Assembly: GCF_050948215.1 (NCBI RefSeq)
Contig: NC_135156.1
Coordinates: 15,499,257 to 15,563,256 of the forward strand
Length of the DNA: 64,000 nucleotides
From: Halictus rubicundus
Lineage: Eukaryota > Arthropoda > Insecta > Hymenoptera > Halictidae
Reading direction: 5' to 3'
Shown: positions 10,973 to 23,049 of the stretch, piece after piece
How positions within the stretch are numbered: position 1 is the stretch's first letter
Layout of the letters: each line of letters begins with the position of its first letter
Notes under the pieces: model-generated
The model's database searches: none
Told to the model about the DNA's origin: nothing
What the model saw: only the letters and a program-made list of their open reading frames with translations
Program-made: the position numbers and the translations under genes

Positions 10973-12928
10973 CGCGGGGACGGGGTAAGAGTAAACATGT
11001 TCCGTAAAAAAATCTCATCGCGGTGGAAACGAGAGAGGACAAACGCGCGAGAGACAACGGAGAAGCTGAGGAACGACGATCTCTCGGTTCGAGCTGGACC
11101 GGGGGTTCTCGTCCACGTGGCTTATGGGACCATTGGACACGTGAGGGGTGGTGGAGGGCTACGGGAAACTTGTATCGAGGGGGGACGTTCCGGCAGGCTT
11201 AACTTTCCTCGTTTCGCGCGAGACAAAGAATCCCCCGTCGAGTTTAAGTTAAACTCGCTATCAACCGGCAGGAAAGTTTCCAACGGCAGCTCTCCCGGCT
11301 CTCTTGGTTACAGGATGGGATGGGAGAGGGAGAGAGGGAGAGAGAAAGATAGTCTCGAAACGTCTCGATGCAGGCTCGAGAGGAGAGGAGACCCCGTGCA
11401 AAAACTTACCGTGAGACCGGTTCGCGGGGAACGTCTCGCGATCCTCTAACTATCCGCTCATTCCATAAGTAATGTCGTTTATTGACGCTGCCAGGGAGCT
11501 GCGCGAAACGATGCCTCGCGTTTATCTCTAATCGCGCGCGAGAGCGAGGCTTTTTTTGCTAATGGATTCCCGTCGGATCGTTTGTCAGTTTAGGCGGTTT
11601 TTTCGGATGTTTGACGAGCATCAGCGAAAATCGACGAGGATCGCCAAGCGTCCCCAGATCAGGGGAATTTTGACTCCAACCGAGGGGAAACAATCTCTTG
11701 CCTTTCGTCACTCGAAGATATTGGAGTTGATTTATTCTTTGTTACCATGAAGTCAGTGATCAGTTTTTGCGACGACGGTCGTTCGATCGAGGCTCTTTTT
11801 CGAATTTCAAACTCCTTTCGGAATTGTTATCTATTTTCAGAAAATGCTACGACATAAAATTTGACAGAATTTAGTACAATTTTTATTTTTTTTTTTTTTT
11901 TTGAGATTTACGAAGGCTACCACCACTGGAAATAATATTCTATTTAATTTTACTTTCTTAAAATTCGCCTACTAAACATCCGCAGTCTACTAATAATACA
12001 ATGGATCTATGGATAATACAATGAAATATTCGTTATAGTCGATACGGCGGCTGTGTACATACTGATCTCCTCCCGGAAGAGTTAGGCAATTCTCGGAATC
12101 ATTTTCTTCGCATCTCAGTTTCCATTTTACCGGATTAACTGGATTAACAACTTCCATTTACTCAGGTTCCATTTTCCATTTTACTAAAATTCCGTTTCAC
12201 ACATCCCCCGAACGTTCGGGAACAACGTTGCCATAAACCGAGCGATTTAGACAGCATGTTCAAACGTGAAATCAAGCGTCGCGTCCCGCTTAAAAATGTG
12301 CATAAACATGGTAAATATCGTTCGAGGAAATAAATCGTTGGGAAACGACGATGCCCGAGGGACGGCGTTCGCGAAAATGCGCGCGGAATAATCGTGCTCG
12401 AGGAATTCGCGCTGCTCCGCCAACGGATTCCACAATTTCTTCGTCGGGATATTTTTTCCTCCGGCCATCTCTCGCTCGCGAGAAGAGCCCAGGGATTATC
12501 GGGAAGGACTCGAGGGACCACTTCTTCAGGATGTAAAGGCCGTGGTGCTCGGGGGCGGCTACCATGCTCTCTCGTCATTACATCGAGATACGCGGCGAGG
12601 GTGGCCGCCGGAACGATAACGCGAGCTCCATTAAAACCGGACATTCTCGCGCTGCTTTCTTTTTCGTCGGGGCTCAACGACCCGAAACCTCTACGGAAAA
12701 AGTGTCCGGACGCCATCTTACCACGGGACTATTCGCCATGGGGCACGGAACGCGTCGAGATTCAAACAACTATATCGTCAGACGGAGGGGACAAAATAGG
12801 AACAGCTTCTTGGCAAAGTACAGTGATTTCTCTATATACGTCGCCTTGGCCTGGGTGATAACTGTCGCGGTACTATCCCCACTACCTATACCTCGTAAAG
12901 GGACGCTGAGGAGTGTAAACATAACACT

Positions 12929-14616
12929 CGCGCCGGAAAGTATGTTGACACCTTTTCAAGCGGAATAACTTTTTTAAAATTGATCCAAATGACTTGAATC
13001 TTTTTCTAGATGTTAGACCGACTAGTTTGCTAGGGAATTACTAAACAAATGCTTTTTTTTTTTAGATTGCAATTGGTTGGAATGATAAATAAATTTAAAA
13101 ATTATGTATTTTTCAACTTTTTCATCCGATCTTATAATTTAAGAAATGCATACTGAAAATTTCATAAAAGTCGGTCAATGTTGCAATGAGCTACAAACGT
13201 TTCGAGATGATCACACAAGGGCGAAATTCCTCGGCAAGGTCGAAAATCTGCGACTGATAAATAAATTAAAAAATCATGTTTTTTTCAACTTTTTCACCCG
13301 ATCTTATAATTTAAAAAATGCATACTGAAAAATTCATAAAAGTCGGTCAATGTTGCAATGAGCTACAAACGTTTCGAGATGATCACACAAGGGCGAAATT
13401 CCTCGGCAAGGTCGAAAATCATGTTTTTTTCAACTTTTTCATCCGATCTTATAATTTAAAAAATGCATACTGAAAATTTCATAAAAGTCGGTCAATGTTG
13501 CAATGAGCTACAAACGTTTCGAGATGATCACACAAGGGCGAAATTCCTCGGCAAGGTCGAAAATCATGTTTTTTTCAACTTTTTCATCCGATCTTATAAT
13601 TTAAAAAATGCATACTGAAAAATTCATAAAAGTCGGTCAATGTTGCAATGAGCTACAAACGTTTCGAGATGATCACACAAGGGCGAAATTCCTCGGCAAG
13701 GTCGAAAATCATGTTTTTTTCAACTTTTTCATCCGATCTTATAATTTAAAAAATGCATACTGAAAAATTCATAAAAGTCGGTCAATGTTGCAATGAGCTA
13801 CAAACGTTTCGAGATGATCACACAAGGGCGAAATTCCTCGGCAAGGTCGAAAATCATGTTTTTTTCAACTTTTTCATCCGATCTTATAATTTAAAAAATG
13901 CATACTGAAAAATTCATAAAAGTCGGTCAATGTTGCAATGAGCTACAAACGTTTCGAGATGATCACACAAGGGCGAAATTCCTCGGCAAGGTCGAAAATC
14001 ATGTTTTTTTCAACTTTTTCATCCGATCTTATAATTTAAAAAATGCATACTGAAAAATTCATAAAAGTCGGTCAATGTTGCAATGAGCTACAAACGTTTC
14101 GAGATGATCACACAAGGGCGAAATTCCTCGGCAAGGTCGAAAATCATGTTTTTTTCAACTTTTTCATCCGATCTTATAATTTAAAAAATGCATACTGAAA
14201 AATTCATAAAAGTCGGTCAATGTTGCAATGAGCTACAAACGTTTCGAGATGATCACACAAGGGCGAAATTCCTCGGCAAGGTCGAAAATCTGCGACTGAT
14301 AAATAAATTAAAAAATCATGTTTTTCTCAACTTTTTCACCCGATCTTATAATTTAAAAAATGCATACTGAAAATTTCATAAAAGTCGGTCAATGTTGCAA
14401 TGAGCTACAAACGTTTCGAGATGATCACACAAGGGCGAAATTCCTCGGCGAGGTCGAAAATCTGCGACTCTCACCCTTAAACTCTCATCTTGAAACGTTT
14501 GTGACTCATTGCAACGTTGACCGATTTCGATGAAATTTTCAGTATGCATGTAAGTTATCGAAAACAACAAAACGCATATTTTAACATACTTCCAGTTTAA
14601 CATACTTTCCGGCGCG
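12929..14616. mobile_element. 1.69 kb TIR element carrying a satellite array, family E copy 1
   Basis: Perfect 18-bp terminal inverted repeats CGCGCCGGAAAGTATGTT lie at both ends. The bases ACT occur on each side (12926-12928 and 14617-14619), which looks like a 3-bp target duplication. Just inside the right end, about 14505-14550 is an inverted copy of the satellite unit, so the element is a fold-back structure. No transposase frame is visible. The subterminal stretch with CAAATGACTTGAAT and the satellite phrase TACTGAAAATTTCATAAAAG resemble the MITE at 62.6 kb, pointing to a common ancestor. Confidence 0.85.
13085..14460. repeat. 145-bp satellite array inside family E element
   Basis: The motif CATACTGAAAA recurs at 13149, 13321, 13466, 13611, 13756, 13901, 14046, 14191 and 14363. 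That is nine units: six intervals of exactly 145 bp, and two of 172 bp at the array edges. The 172-bp units carry an extra 27 bp containing CTGCGACTGATAAATAAATT. Inner units are nearly identical, so amplification or homogenisation was recent. Confidence 0.97.
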
Positions 14617-14672
14617 ACTGAATGTCTACTGGACGATGCTGTGTTGTTGACATACATCGAGAATTCATTGTA

Positions 14673-16008
14673 ATCGAATTTTGTCCGACACCGTCGCGAG
14701 GGAACCGACCATAGTTCGGTTTTTGTTTTTTTTTTTATCACGCCTCGCGTATCGAGTTCGAAACCCGGCGTTCTTTCCGCGTTTCCGGTCAGCCGCGTAA
14801 GACAGCCTGCATTTAACCAAGTTAGTCCTCCGCCCCTGTCTCGGGGGTGGCTCACCCCCGCCGTAAAAGTTTCCTCCGTCGATGTAAACGACTTACAAGA
14901 GAGGCGGCGCAGCCTCGGATCGCGTTTAAGGCCGGCCCGGTAACGATGTTTACGAGACGAAACTTTCCTTCCGTGACGGAAATTGGATTATTTCGCAGCG
15001 GAGCCTTTTTATTCCGCTAATGAAACAACCCCCGTTCCCCTTCCCCTTCCGGCCATTCCGTAGCCGACATTATTAACCCTTCGGCCGGCGGAATCTCGTT
15101 TTCCCGCGGCGACGAATTCCGGGCGCATACGCTTAATTTTATTTGAATTCCGCCTAATCGAGTCCGGGAACGAATACACGCGACTTCCCCTCGGGATAAT
15201 AATTGGACTGCGGGTTCAAGCGGGTCTCTGGGACGCCGTGTGATGCTAGAACCGGGCTCCTGAATCTTGAAGAGTCCTTTACTTCCTGCTATCTCCGAAG
15301 ATCTTTCGGGGAAGTTAGCCTGCGGAGCATGAGGCAGCGGAAAATTGACGCTGACGATGAGGACAAGTTGTACCTGCACTTCTCACCCTTTTCTTGCGAA
15401 AAATTCGACTAGGAGGCGCTGTTTTCGATTTCTCCAGTTGACTAATAGAAGAAACATATTTTTATTTTGCATAAAAATCCGTCCGAGCATAATCCGTTGC
15501 ATAATCCTCCGAGGAACTCTCGTTTTGCTGGTTGAACTTCGAAAGTTCACGAGGAGAAGAGGATCGATCAGCGGCGAGGTGTCGAACGGTATTTTTGTCG
15601 GCGCAGACTGGTCCGATCGATCACGATTTTCGCAGCGCAAATCCGTGGAGGATTCCACGAAGAACAATCCTGATACTCGGTGCTGGCGGACATCTTTACG
15701 GAGCGCGCCAGGGATAAAGGCAGTCGTAAAGAGCAGAAACGGACGACCGGATGCAAAACGTGCGGAGACATCTGCGGTAATCCACCGGGGATTCGGGCTC
15801 CTCGGCGATCCCTTGCGGCTAACTTGGATGCTGATTCAACCGTCGTGCCCCGCTCCTGGACATTAATTAAACTGGCCGCCTTCTTACTCTCGATTTCGCG
15901 ATTCTCGGCAACAGGGGTCCCTTCGTTCTGGGCTCTGTCGATTTTCCTACGAATTCCCAAACTACTAAATCTCTGGATCCTTAAGTCTAGAGATTTTTAG
16001 AGTACCAA
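14673..16008. other. Unique sequence, no gene recognised
   Basis: CpG-rich in 14.7-15.4 kb, with a poly-T run near 14725. No supported coding or RNA feature. Confidence 0.5.
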
Positions 16009-16009
16009 T

Positions 16010-16795
16010 ATTTTAATTCCCCAGATTCTTACGTTTCTAGACGCCTAGAGCTTCAGTTTCACTCGGGGATATTTGGGTCTCTAGGTCCCGAGATTTCTGA
16101 CCCCGCAATTTGGAGGTTTCTAGATTCCTAGGCTCCTAAGTCCCTAGATTCCTAGGCTCCTAAGTCCCTAGATTCCTAGACTCCTAAGTCCCTAGATTCC
16201 TAGACTCCTAAGCCCCTAAATACCTAGACCACTAAAGTCCTAGATTCTTAGGTCCTTAGATTCCTAAACCACTCAACATCCAGATTACTAGGTCCTTAGC
16301 TTCCTATAATACCCCTAAACTCCTAGGTCCCTCGACTCCTAGACGCCCAAACTCCTAGATTCCTAGACCCCTAAGTCTCCAAATTCCTAAACCACTAAAC
16401 TCCTAGATTCCTAGACCACTAAACTCCCAGATTCCTAGGTCCCTAGATTCCTAGATCCCCAAATTCCTGGACCCCTAAGTCTCCAAATTCCTAGACCACT
16501 AAACTCCCAGATTCCTAGGTCCCCAAACTCCTAAATTCCTAGACCCCTAAGTCTCCAAATTCCTAGACCACTAAACTCCCAGATTCCTAGGTCCCTAGAT
16601 TCCTAGACCCCCCAAACTCCTAAATTCGTAGACCCCTAAGTCTCTAAATTCGCAGACCACTAAACTCCCAGATTCCTAGGTCCGTAGATTCCTATAACAC
16701 CCCTAAACTCCTAGGTCCCTAGATTCCTAGACGCCCAAACTCCTAGATTTCTAGATCCCAAAACCTGCGAGTCCCTAGAATCCAAGACTCCTACA
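16010..16795. repeat. CTAG-rich minisatellite, about 24-bp unit, block 1
   Basis: Degenerate tandem repetition of a 24-bp unit of the type TCCCTAGATTCCTAGGCTCC + TAAG. It is clearest at about 16.13-16.21 kb and diverges outward. Almost every unit carries the CTAG palindrome. It shares consensus and strand with the larger block at 23.05-24.46 kb. Confidence 0.93.
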
Positions 16796-17208
16796 TTTTA
16801 AACGATCGGTCGAAATAGGAGTGCACGAAACCGCGGTAGAAATAGCGTAAAATCTGGGGTCACGAAGGTGCAAAATATAAAATTGCATCATTTGATATCG
16901 AGTCGCATAATGGGACCAGGTCACGAAATCCGAGCATCAGGGTCTGCCAAACGAAACGAAGAAAGATTCGGCTCGCGCAGTGGGCGAGTTTCTCACGATC
17001 CCGGGGCTCTGCGAAAGAAATCGAAAAGCCCGTTCCTTTTTCTGTGCTGCGGGGCCCGAGACATTCTTGGGCCGCGTTTTACCTGACTCTCGAAAGAGGT
17101 GGAGAGAGGGGCCCCGCGTTTTCGGCAGGACCCGGAGGGAGAGCACGGTCGGTGGCGAAAAACGAACAGAACGGAGCCGGGAACAACGAACCGAGAAGAG
17201 CCGTGACA

Positions 17209-17290
17209 AGAGAGAGAGAGAGAGAGACAGAGAGAGAGAGAGAGAAGAAGAAGAAGAAGAAGAAGAAGAAGAAGAAAAAGAAGAAGGAGG
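17209..17290. repeat. (GA)n / (GAA)n compound microsatellite
   Basis: (AG)n to about 17244, then (GAA)n with a few AAA interruptions to about 17287. It generates poly-Glu, poly-Lys and poly-Ser open frames that are not genes. Confidence 0.97.
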
Positions 17291-17296
17291 AGGACC

Positions 17297-18483
17297 AGAA
17301 GGGAGTTCGAGAAAGAGGAGGGCGAACGAGTGGAGGATAATAAGCGGCTCGCGAGCTATTCTCATTTCAGCTACGCGTGAGAGCTCTAGACACGTGTGAA
17401 CAGCGCGTTTTCATCCTCGAGACTTTCTTCGGGGGAGTCGGCGCGAGTTTTCGAGGCGAAAAACCACTCGAAAGCTGCGTCGAAACCTCGTCCCAGACCG
17501 ACGGATCGGTCGTCGACGGTTCCTGGAATCGTTGTTCGCATGTCTCGAGACCGGCTGGGCCCAATTTCCCGCTCCCAAAACGCTTCGGAGCACATTAATC
17601 CGAGACAAATTTGAATTCTGCTGTTCCTGCTACTGGTCTGCTTGCTCTTCTTCAATACAATAAATTTTTCAAATTGTCGAACAATCACCTCCAAAAGGTT
17701 CCCACAAGATCGAATTTAGTCTTGCTATCGATAGTAAACAGTTAAAGCCAAGACTCCGTAAATTCGCGATAAGGTAGAGTGACCACGTTACCGACAAAAA
17801 TAGGCGAAAAATGATTTTACCTGCCTGAACTTTTCCGTCCTTATATGAGAATATTTTTCGCTGGGAAAGGGCTCGTTCGAAAGAGGAAGGTTCAATCCAG
17901 CGCGCGATGGTCATGAGCTGACGAGATTATGCAGATATTCGGTAACATAAGCGTTAGAAGTAGGCCAAAAATTAACGATGTGCGTGCCGTGGAATCTAAG
18001 CATTTTTATGCCATTTTTATGCATTTTTATGAAAATATCTCCAGCTACAAATTGAGCTATATTTTGTCTTGATTCCAAAATTGAAAGCCAAAAATTTGAA
18101 GCGCGTTTCTGGCTAGTCAGAATTCATAATATCGATAATACAGAGCAAAAAATTTGACAAGTTTAGTCACAGACATAAGACCCGTCGAATGAAGAAGACG
18201 GATCTTGAGTCAGTGGCTGAATACTGAACGGAAATTATACAGCGGTTACTTGGCTCTTAGAGCCTATTAGACAGATTACTAGATTTTATTACGTGCTATT
18301 AAAATCAGTGGACATATTAAAAAGATTTAAGGACATCCGTCCAGTTTCAGCTTAATAAGACAATTACATCATCAAAGGCATTTTTATTTGGCTCCTGTGT
18401 TCTCCAATCGATGCATTCTTTATTTTTGCACGAATATCCACCGAGTCTTCTAATAACTTCGAGTATTTCTATTGTATGTTACA
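17297..18483. other. Unique sequence, no gene recognised
   Basis: GC-rich up to about 17.6 kb, then AT-rich. A short direct repeat of ATTTTTATGC sits at 18001-18031. No supported gene. Confidence 0.5.
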
Positions 18484-18487
18484 TTAA

Positions 18488-18710
18488 CCCTTAGCACTCG
18501 AATGGCGACTGCAAGGCACCACGAAAAATTGCTGTATCATTGTTCAAAATATTTTTTAATTTGTTTGTATCTAATAAGTTACTAAACATTTCAGTACTGT
18601 ACAAGTAAATCCAATTGTACATAAAATATCGTAAAATAAATAGAAGGGAAACATTCCAGGTCGGAAGAAATGTTTCGTTTTGGAGTAAAAATAGCTTCGG
18701 GTGCAAAGGG
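18488..18710 (+). mobile_element. TTAA-flanked MITE, family A copy 2
   Basis: Starts CCCTTAGCACTCGAATGGCG after TTAA (18484-18487) and ends GTGCAAAGGG before TTAA (18711-18714). The length is 223 bp with no transposase. Both ends and both target copies are intact, making this one of the cleanest examples of the family. Piggybac-like target choice is inferred from the flanks. Confidence 0.9.
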
Positions 18711-18714
18711 TTAA

Positions 18715-19815
18715 TATTACCCTGATCAGAACGTCTTTGGTAAACACGAGCAAACGCCTTTTGCGTGAAAAATAGAAAATGCAAAATTCGGGACAGGAGA
18801 TCGTTCGAAGCAAGGAAGAATTGTTTCGCCGAACGAATCCGAATACGCCCCGAAAAAAGAAAGAAACAAACGAACGAATTACATCGTCTTGCGCGAAACG
18901 GCTCTATAAAACGCGAAGCGGACCTGTGTGCAAAGCCGATTCGACGGTGATTGCGCATTATGCGATTCGTGTAAAGTTTAATTACGAGCGACGGCACCGG
19001 TTCTCACGTCTGCGGCGAAGTTGGCGCGAAACCATCGCGATTATTTCGCGGTTATCCACTCTTGTTCGCGGTAGGCAGAGAACCGCGTCGGTGGGGGTTT
19101 TCACGCGAGGGAAAACTTTCGAAAACTTGCGGAAAATCCCGCGAGACGCCGGGGCTTAGAGGGCTGGCTCGGGACAGCTCGAGGATCCGCTCTTCCCGCC
19201 CATGAAAGTCAACTACCTTCTGGAATATACCGAATAGTAATGATTCCAAAGTCGCGGGGAACACACCAAGTTATACACCGGTGTGCGGACGACGCCGCGG
19301 TCGTCAACCCTGCACCGCCACCGGCTAATTATCACATTAATATTCCGCGAATTAAGCGGCGGCGTAGACGTCCCCAATTAGGCGACAACAACAAAAAAAG
19401 GGGGGGCGGGGGAAACTTGCGCGCAACTCCGAGAAGTATACACCGACTCCAGAAAGTTTCTGGCCACTTCGAAAGATACAGAACGTTGTTCTGCATAAAT
19501 CAGAGTTACGCTATTCGGTCTTCTTTATGCCGTATTCGGTTTTCTTTATGCCACCTGTTCTGCTCTCTTATGGTACTCCGCTTGAAAGCCTGTTTATGCT
19601 CACCGCGAACTGCACAGATACTCCGGATTGTCCTGCGGTAGGAAAAATATTTTGCATCGTAGTGCACTGTCATATAGATTGCCGAATGTTTATGCATAAT
19701 ATTAATTTTCTTGGTTGATTACGCGGTACCGGAACCAAGTAAAAATTTCTTTCCTTCTTTGACACGGTGAGTTCCACGCCAATGCTCTTGGAAGATCACA
19801 CAAAATTAAAACTTG
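18715..19815. other. Unique sequence, no gene recognised
   Basis: Mixed composition with a G-rich run near 19398-19411. No supported gene. Confidence 0.5.
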
Positions 19816-19819
19816 TCCA

Positions 19820-20478
19820 AGAATTCAAGAACAGAGAAGACAAAGTAACAATGACTTTTCTGGTCGTCTCACGCTTTGTAGATCTCAATGAAATTTGCTG
19901 CAGTTAATAGGTAGTAGAAAAAATTGTGTCTAATCGAATCAGAAGTCTAAACGTTAGATTATGATATTGAATGTTTTCAAACGGAAACTGTGGAGCGAAA
20001 TTATTCAAGAATTATACAAGAACAATCGAACAGTCCAATTATTCGAGAACAGAGAAGACAAAGTAACAATGACCTTTCTGGTCCTCTCACGCTTTGTAGA
20101 TCTCAATGAAATTTTCTGCACTTAATAGGTAGTAGTAGAAATTAATTTTCAAGTTTAGTAGAAATAAAATTGTGTCCAATCGAATCAGAAGTCTAAACGT
20201 TAGATTATGATATTGAATGTTTTCAAACGGAAACTGTGGAACGAAATTATTCAAGAATTATACAAGAACAATCGAACAGTCCAATTATTCGAGAACAGAG
20301 AAGACAAAGTAACAATGACGTTTCTGGTCTTCTCACGCTTTGTAGATCTCAATGGCTGCACTTAACAGGTAGTAGTAAAAATTAATTTTCAAGTTTAGTA
20401 GAAAGAAATTGTGTCCAATCGAATCAGAAGTTAGACTATGATATTGAATGTTTTCAAACGGAAACTGTGGAACGAAAT
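19820..20478. repeat. Tandem repeat, 231-246 bp period, about 2.8 units
   Basis: The phrase GAAACTGTGGA.CGAAATT recurs at 19984, 20230 and 20461. Each unit also carries AACAGAGAAGACAAAGTAAC and CACGCTTTGTAGATCTCAATG. Length differences come from small internal deletions. Confidence 0.93.
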
Positions 20479-20924
20479 TTGCGGCCCGGACTTGTTCCTT
20501 GCAGAAATGTTAGAAATTCCGCTGCTATTCGCTGGAGCAGCTGTTCGCGAATTTTCGCGAATTCGCCGCACGAATCACGAGAGACCGTTTTTCTAGAGCG
20601 AAGAACCAGTCGTTCCGAGCGTCGGATTCGCTTGCTCGGGGGACCCCGTCGAAAAAGAGGATGAAGCAGACGGAATAAGTGGCTCGGAGGGCACGAATTA
20701 CCTTTCGGGGCCCGCCGACGAGGGGCACGGGGTTCATGCGCGAGAAGAAACCTTTTCGAATCGACGGAGGAACGCGTATGCTCTTTCCGGCGCGGCTTCT
20801 TTCGAGGCTCCAGGGCAATTTCGCCTGGTTTTCGAGGCAATCGGCCGGAATCGCTCCTGGTTTCTCCTCTCTAGAGATCTCCGGAGATTTTCAGAACTCC
20901 ACGATGCATCCTCGTACCGTCAAA

Positions 20925-21990
20925 ATTTTTTTATACCAAATTTGTCACGGTTTTATGAACTCTAGAACACGACTCACTCTTCTTGGGCACAGCGCGCCAG
21001 AAATTAAATCGCAAAATGATGAACAGTGGATCTATGAAATTTTTGTGAGCTATGAAAATGTTGCAAATAATATCCGTATTAGCTCGTGAAAATTTGGAGG
21101 TAAAGTGAGGTTAAAGGAAATTTTTTTATCAAATTTGTCACGATCTTATTAACTGTAGAACATGACTCACTCTTCTTGGGCACAGCGTCCCAGAAACTGA
21201 ATCGCAAAATGATGAACAGTGGATCTATGAAATTTTTGTGAGCTATGAAAATGTTGCAAATAATATCCGTATTAGCTCGTGAAAATTTGGAGGCAGAGTG
21301 AGGTTAAAGGAAATTTTTTTATCAAATTTGTCACGGTTTTATGAACTCTAGAACATGACTCACTCTTCTTGGGCACAGCGCGCCAGAAACTGAATCGCAA
21401 AATGATGAACAGTGGATCTATGAAATTTTTGTGAGCTATGAAAATGTTGCAAATAATATCCGTATTAGCTCGTGAAAATTTGGAGGCAGAGTGAGGTTAA
21501 AGGAAATTTTTTTATCAAATTTGTCACGGTTTTATGAACTCTAGAACATGACTCACTCTTCTTGGGCACAGCGTCCCAGAAACTGAATCGCAAAATGATG
21601 AACAGTGGATCTATGAAATTTTTGTGAGCTATGAAAATGTTGCAAATAATATCCGTATTAGCTCGTGAAAATTTGGAGGCAAAGTGAGGTTCAAGGAAAT
21701 TTTTTATCAAATTTGTCACGATTTTATTAACTGTAGAACATGACTCACTCTTCTTGGGCACAGCGTCCCAGAAACTGAATCGCAAAATGATGAACAGTGG
21801 ATCTATGAAATTTTTGTGAGCTATAAAATTTGCAGGTAACGTGTCAGGTGAAATGTATATTTTCTTACATCAAATTTGTGCGAGTTTACGAACTCTAGTA
21901 CATGATTCGCTCTTCCTCGAGCGCAGCGTCCCAGAAACTGAATCGCAAAATGATGAACAGTGGATCTATGAAATTTTTGCGAGCTGTACA
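20925..21990. repeat. 193-bp satellite array, about six units
   Basis: The motif CACTCTTCTTGGGCACAGCG recurs at 20975, 21168, 21361, 21554 and 21746. That gives three intervals of exactly 193 bp and one of 192; a last shortened, diverged unit follows 162 bp on. The reverse strand stays open across units only because the repeat lacks stops in that frame. The unit is not obviously related to the 190-bp family at 36-53 kb. Confidence 0.96.
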
Positions 21991-21999
21991 GACATTGTG

Positions 22000-23045
22000 T
22001 GAGACTAAATTAATTGTGTGAGACTGAATTAATTTTGTTCGTGTTACCGGCGACCTGGGTCTGGAAATAAGTTTCAGCGGAGGTGGCATAGTGTCTTGAA
22101 AGATGACGCTTAAAATTTGATTAAATATTCGCGAGGCACCGAGAAACAAACGGAGCATGTACGAAGAATGTAAATTATTCGTTGCAACGAGTAAATCTCT
22201 TCGGTGCATAAATTTTCGAAAATTGTATACGCCACAAATCCTCCGAACTCGCGACTGCGACAATTGCAGACAATTTCAGAGGGAACTGCAGGCTGGCGGA
22301 GCCAACAGTATGGCGTCTGTTGCGAACTATAGCTCTATTAGTTTGTAATTGAGCGGCTGGCGAAGGTAAGAACGGGGATCCACGGAATCCTGCGAATCGT
22401 GCGGCAGTCACAGATGGAGAATCCATCGGAGCTTGTAGCCCAGCCACTCGTGGGAGATTAATGATGGCGGTGTGCGTCGAAAGGCGCGAAGGATCAACGA
22501 TCTATAGATCACGTAGAACGCCTCACGGTGCTTGATCCTTACATTTTTCTTCGTTCCGGGGAAGCGTTCGTCCATCTGGCACGGTCGATAAATTGTTCCT
22601 GATGATGATCCACGGTGCGAGGTGCGAACCAACCGGTGCGACCAGATCGATCGATACCATTAAAGGATCACACGACGCCCGGGCGTTTGCATTCGGTCGG
22701 AAAGCTGATACACTGGCCAAAGGATCCATAGATACGTGTTTGCGGCCGGATTAACGTCGTTCAGGGCTTAACGCGGCTCTGTCAGACGCGATACCGCGGA
22801 GACAACAGGTGCTAATAATAGCCGGGGGAACGCGGCGTTCACTTAACGCCGCCGTGCCGGTTGTCACGGTTTACTTCGGTCGGCCCGATAATCAGCGGCT
22901 TAATTAAACGACTCACGGTAATCGGGACCGACGCTGCCAAACGCGAGGAGCAACGCTAACTGGGCCACGATCGAGTCCGCCTTGTGAACTTCGAGCTTGA
23001 TTACCGGGTCACGGGATTACCCAGCTCCCGGATTCCGAATGCCGT
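22000..23045. other. Unique sequence with a GC-rich block at 22.74-23.04 kb
   Basis: No coding frame recognised. The 22.74-23.04 kb block is CpG-rich, non-repetitive and without long frames. It is the most regulatory-looking stretch in this part, but nothing here proves function. Confidence 0.4.
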
Positions 23046-23049
23046 TCCG

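Larger units (their letters stand above)
10304..12826. other. GC-rich unique sequence with G/C-run clusters
   Basis: The 10.3-11.45 kb part is strongly GC/purine-rich with several long G or C runs, listed separately. The rest is unremarkable. Open frames of 100-190 codons exist on both strands but are Arg/Ser/Gly/Pro-rich and mutually overlapping, as expected from composition alone. Confidence 0.5.
12831..14670 (+). mobile_element. Tc1-like MITE family D copy 1, split by an inserted element
   Basis: The left arm (12831-12928) starts CAGTGATTTCTCTATATACG after TA at 12829-12830. The right arm (14620-14670) ends TACATCGAGAATTCATTG followed by TA at 14671-14672. These match the ends of the intact 171-bp copy at 28.8 kb. 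The arms are separated by a 1.69 kb inverted-repeat element (12929-14616), so this copy is older than its passenger. Confidence 0.88.

Noticed and set aside
13146..14370. Two identical 60-codon frames (MHTENFIKVGQ.. and MHTEKFIKVGQ..)
   Set aside because: They are the 172-bp edge units of the satellite inside the family E element.
13085..14460. CRISPR-like direct repeat array
   Set aside because: Units are contiguous 145-bp repeats with no unique spacers, in an animal genome.
15209..15260. Possible tRNA B-box (GGGTTCAAGCG)
   Set aside because: No matching A-box, acceptor stem or anticodon arm could be drawn around it.
21465..22263. Reverse-strand frames with repeated RFSFWDAVPKKSES
   Set aside because: They come from the 193-bp array and have no independent support.
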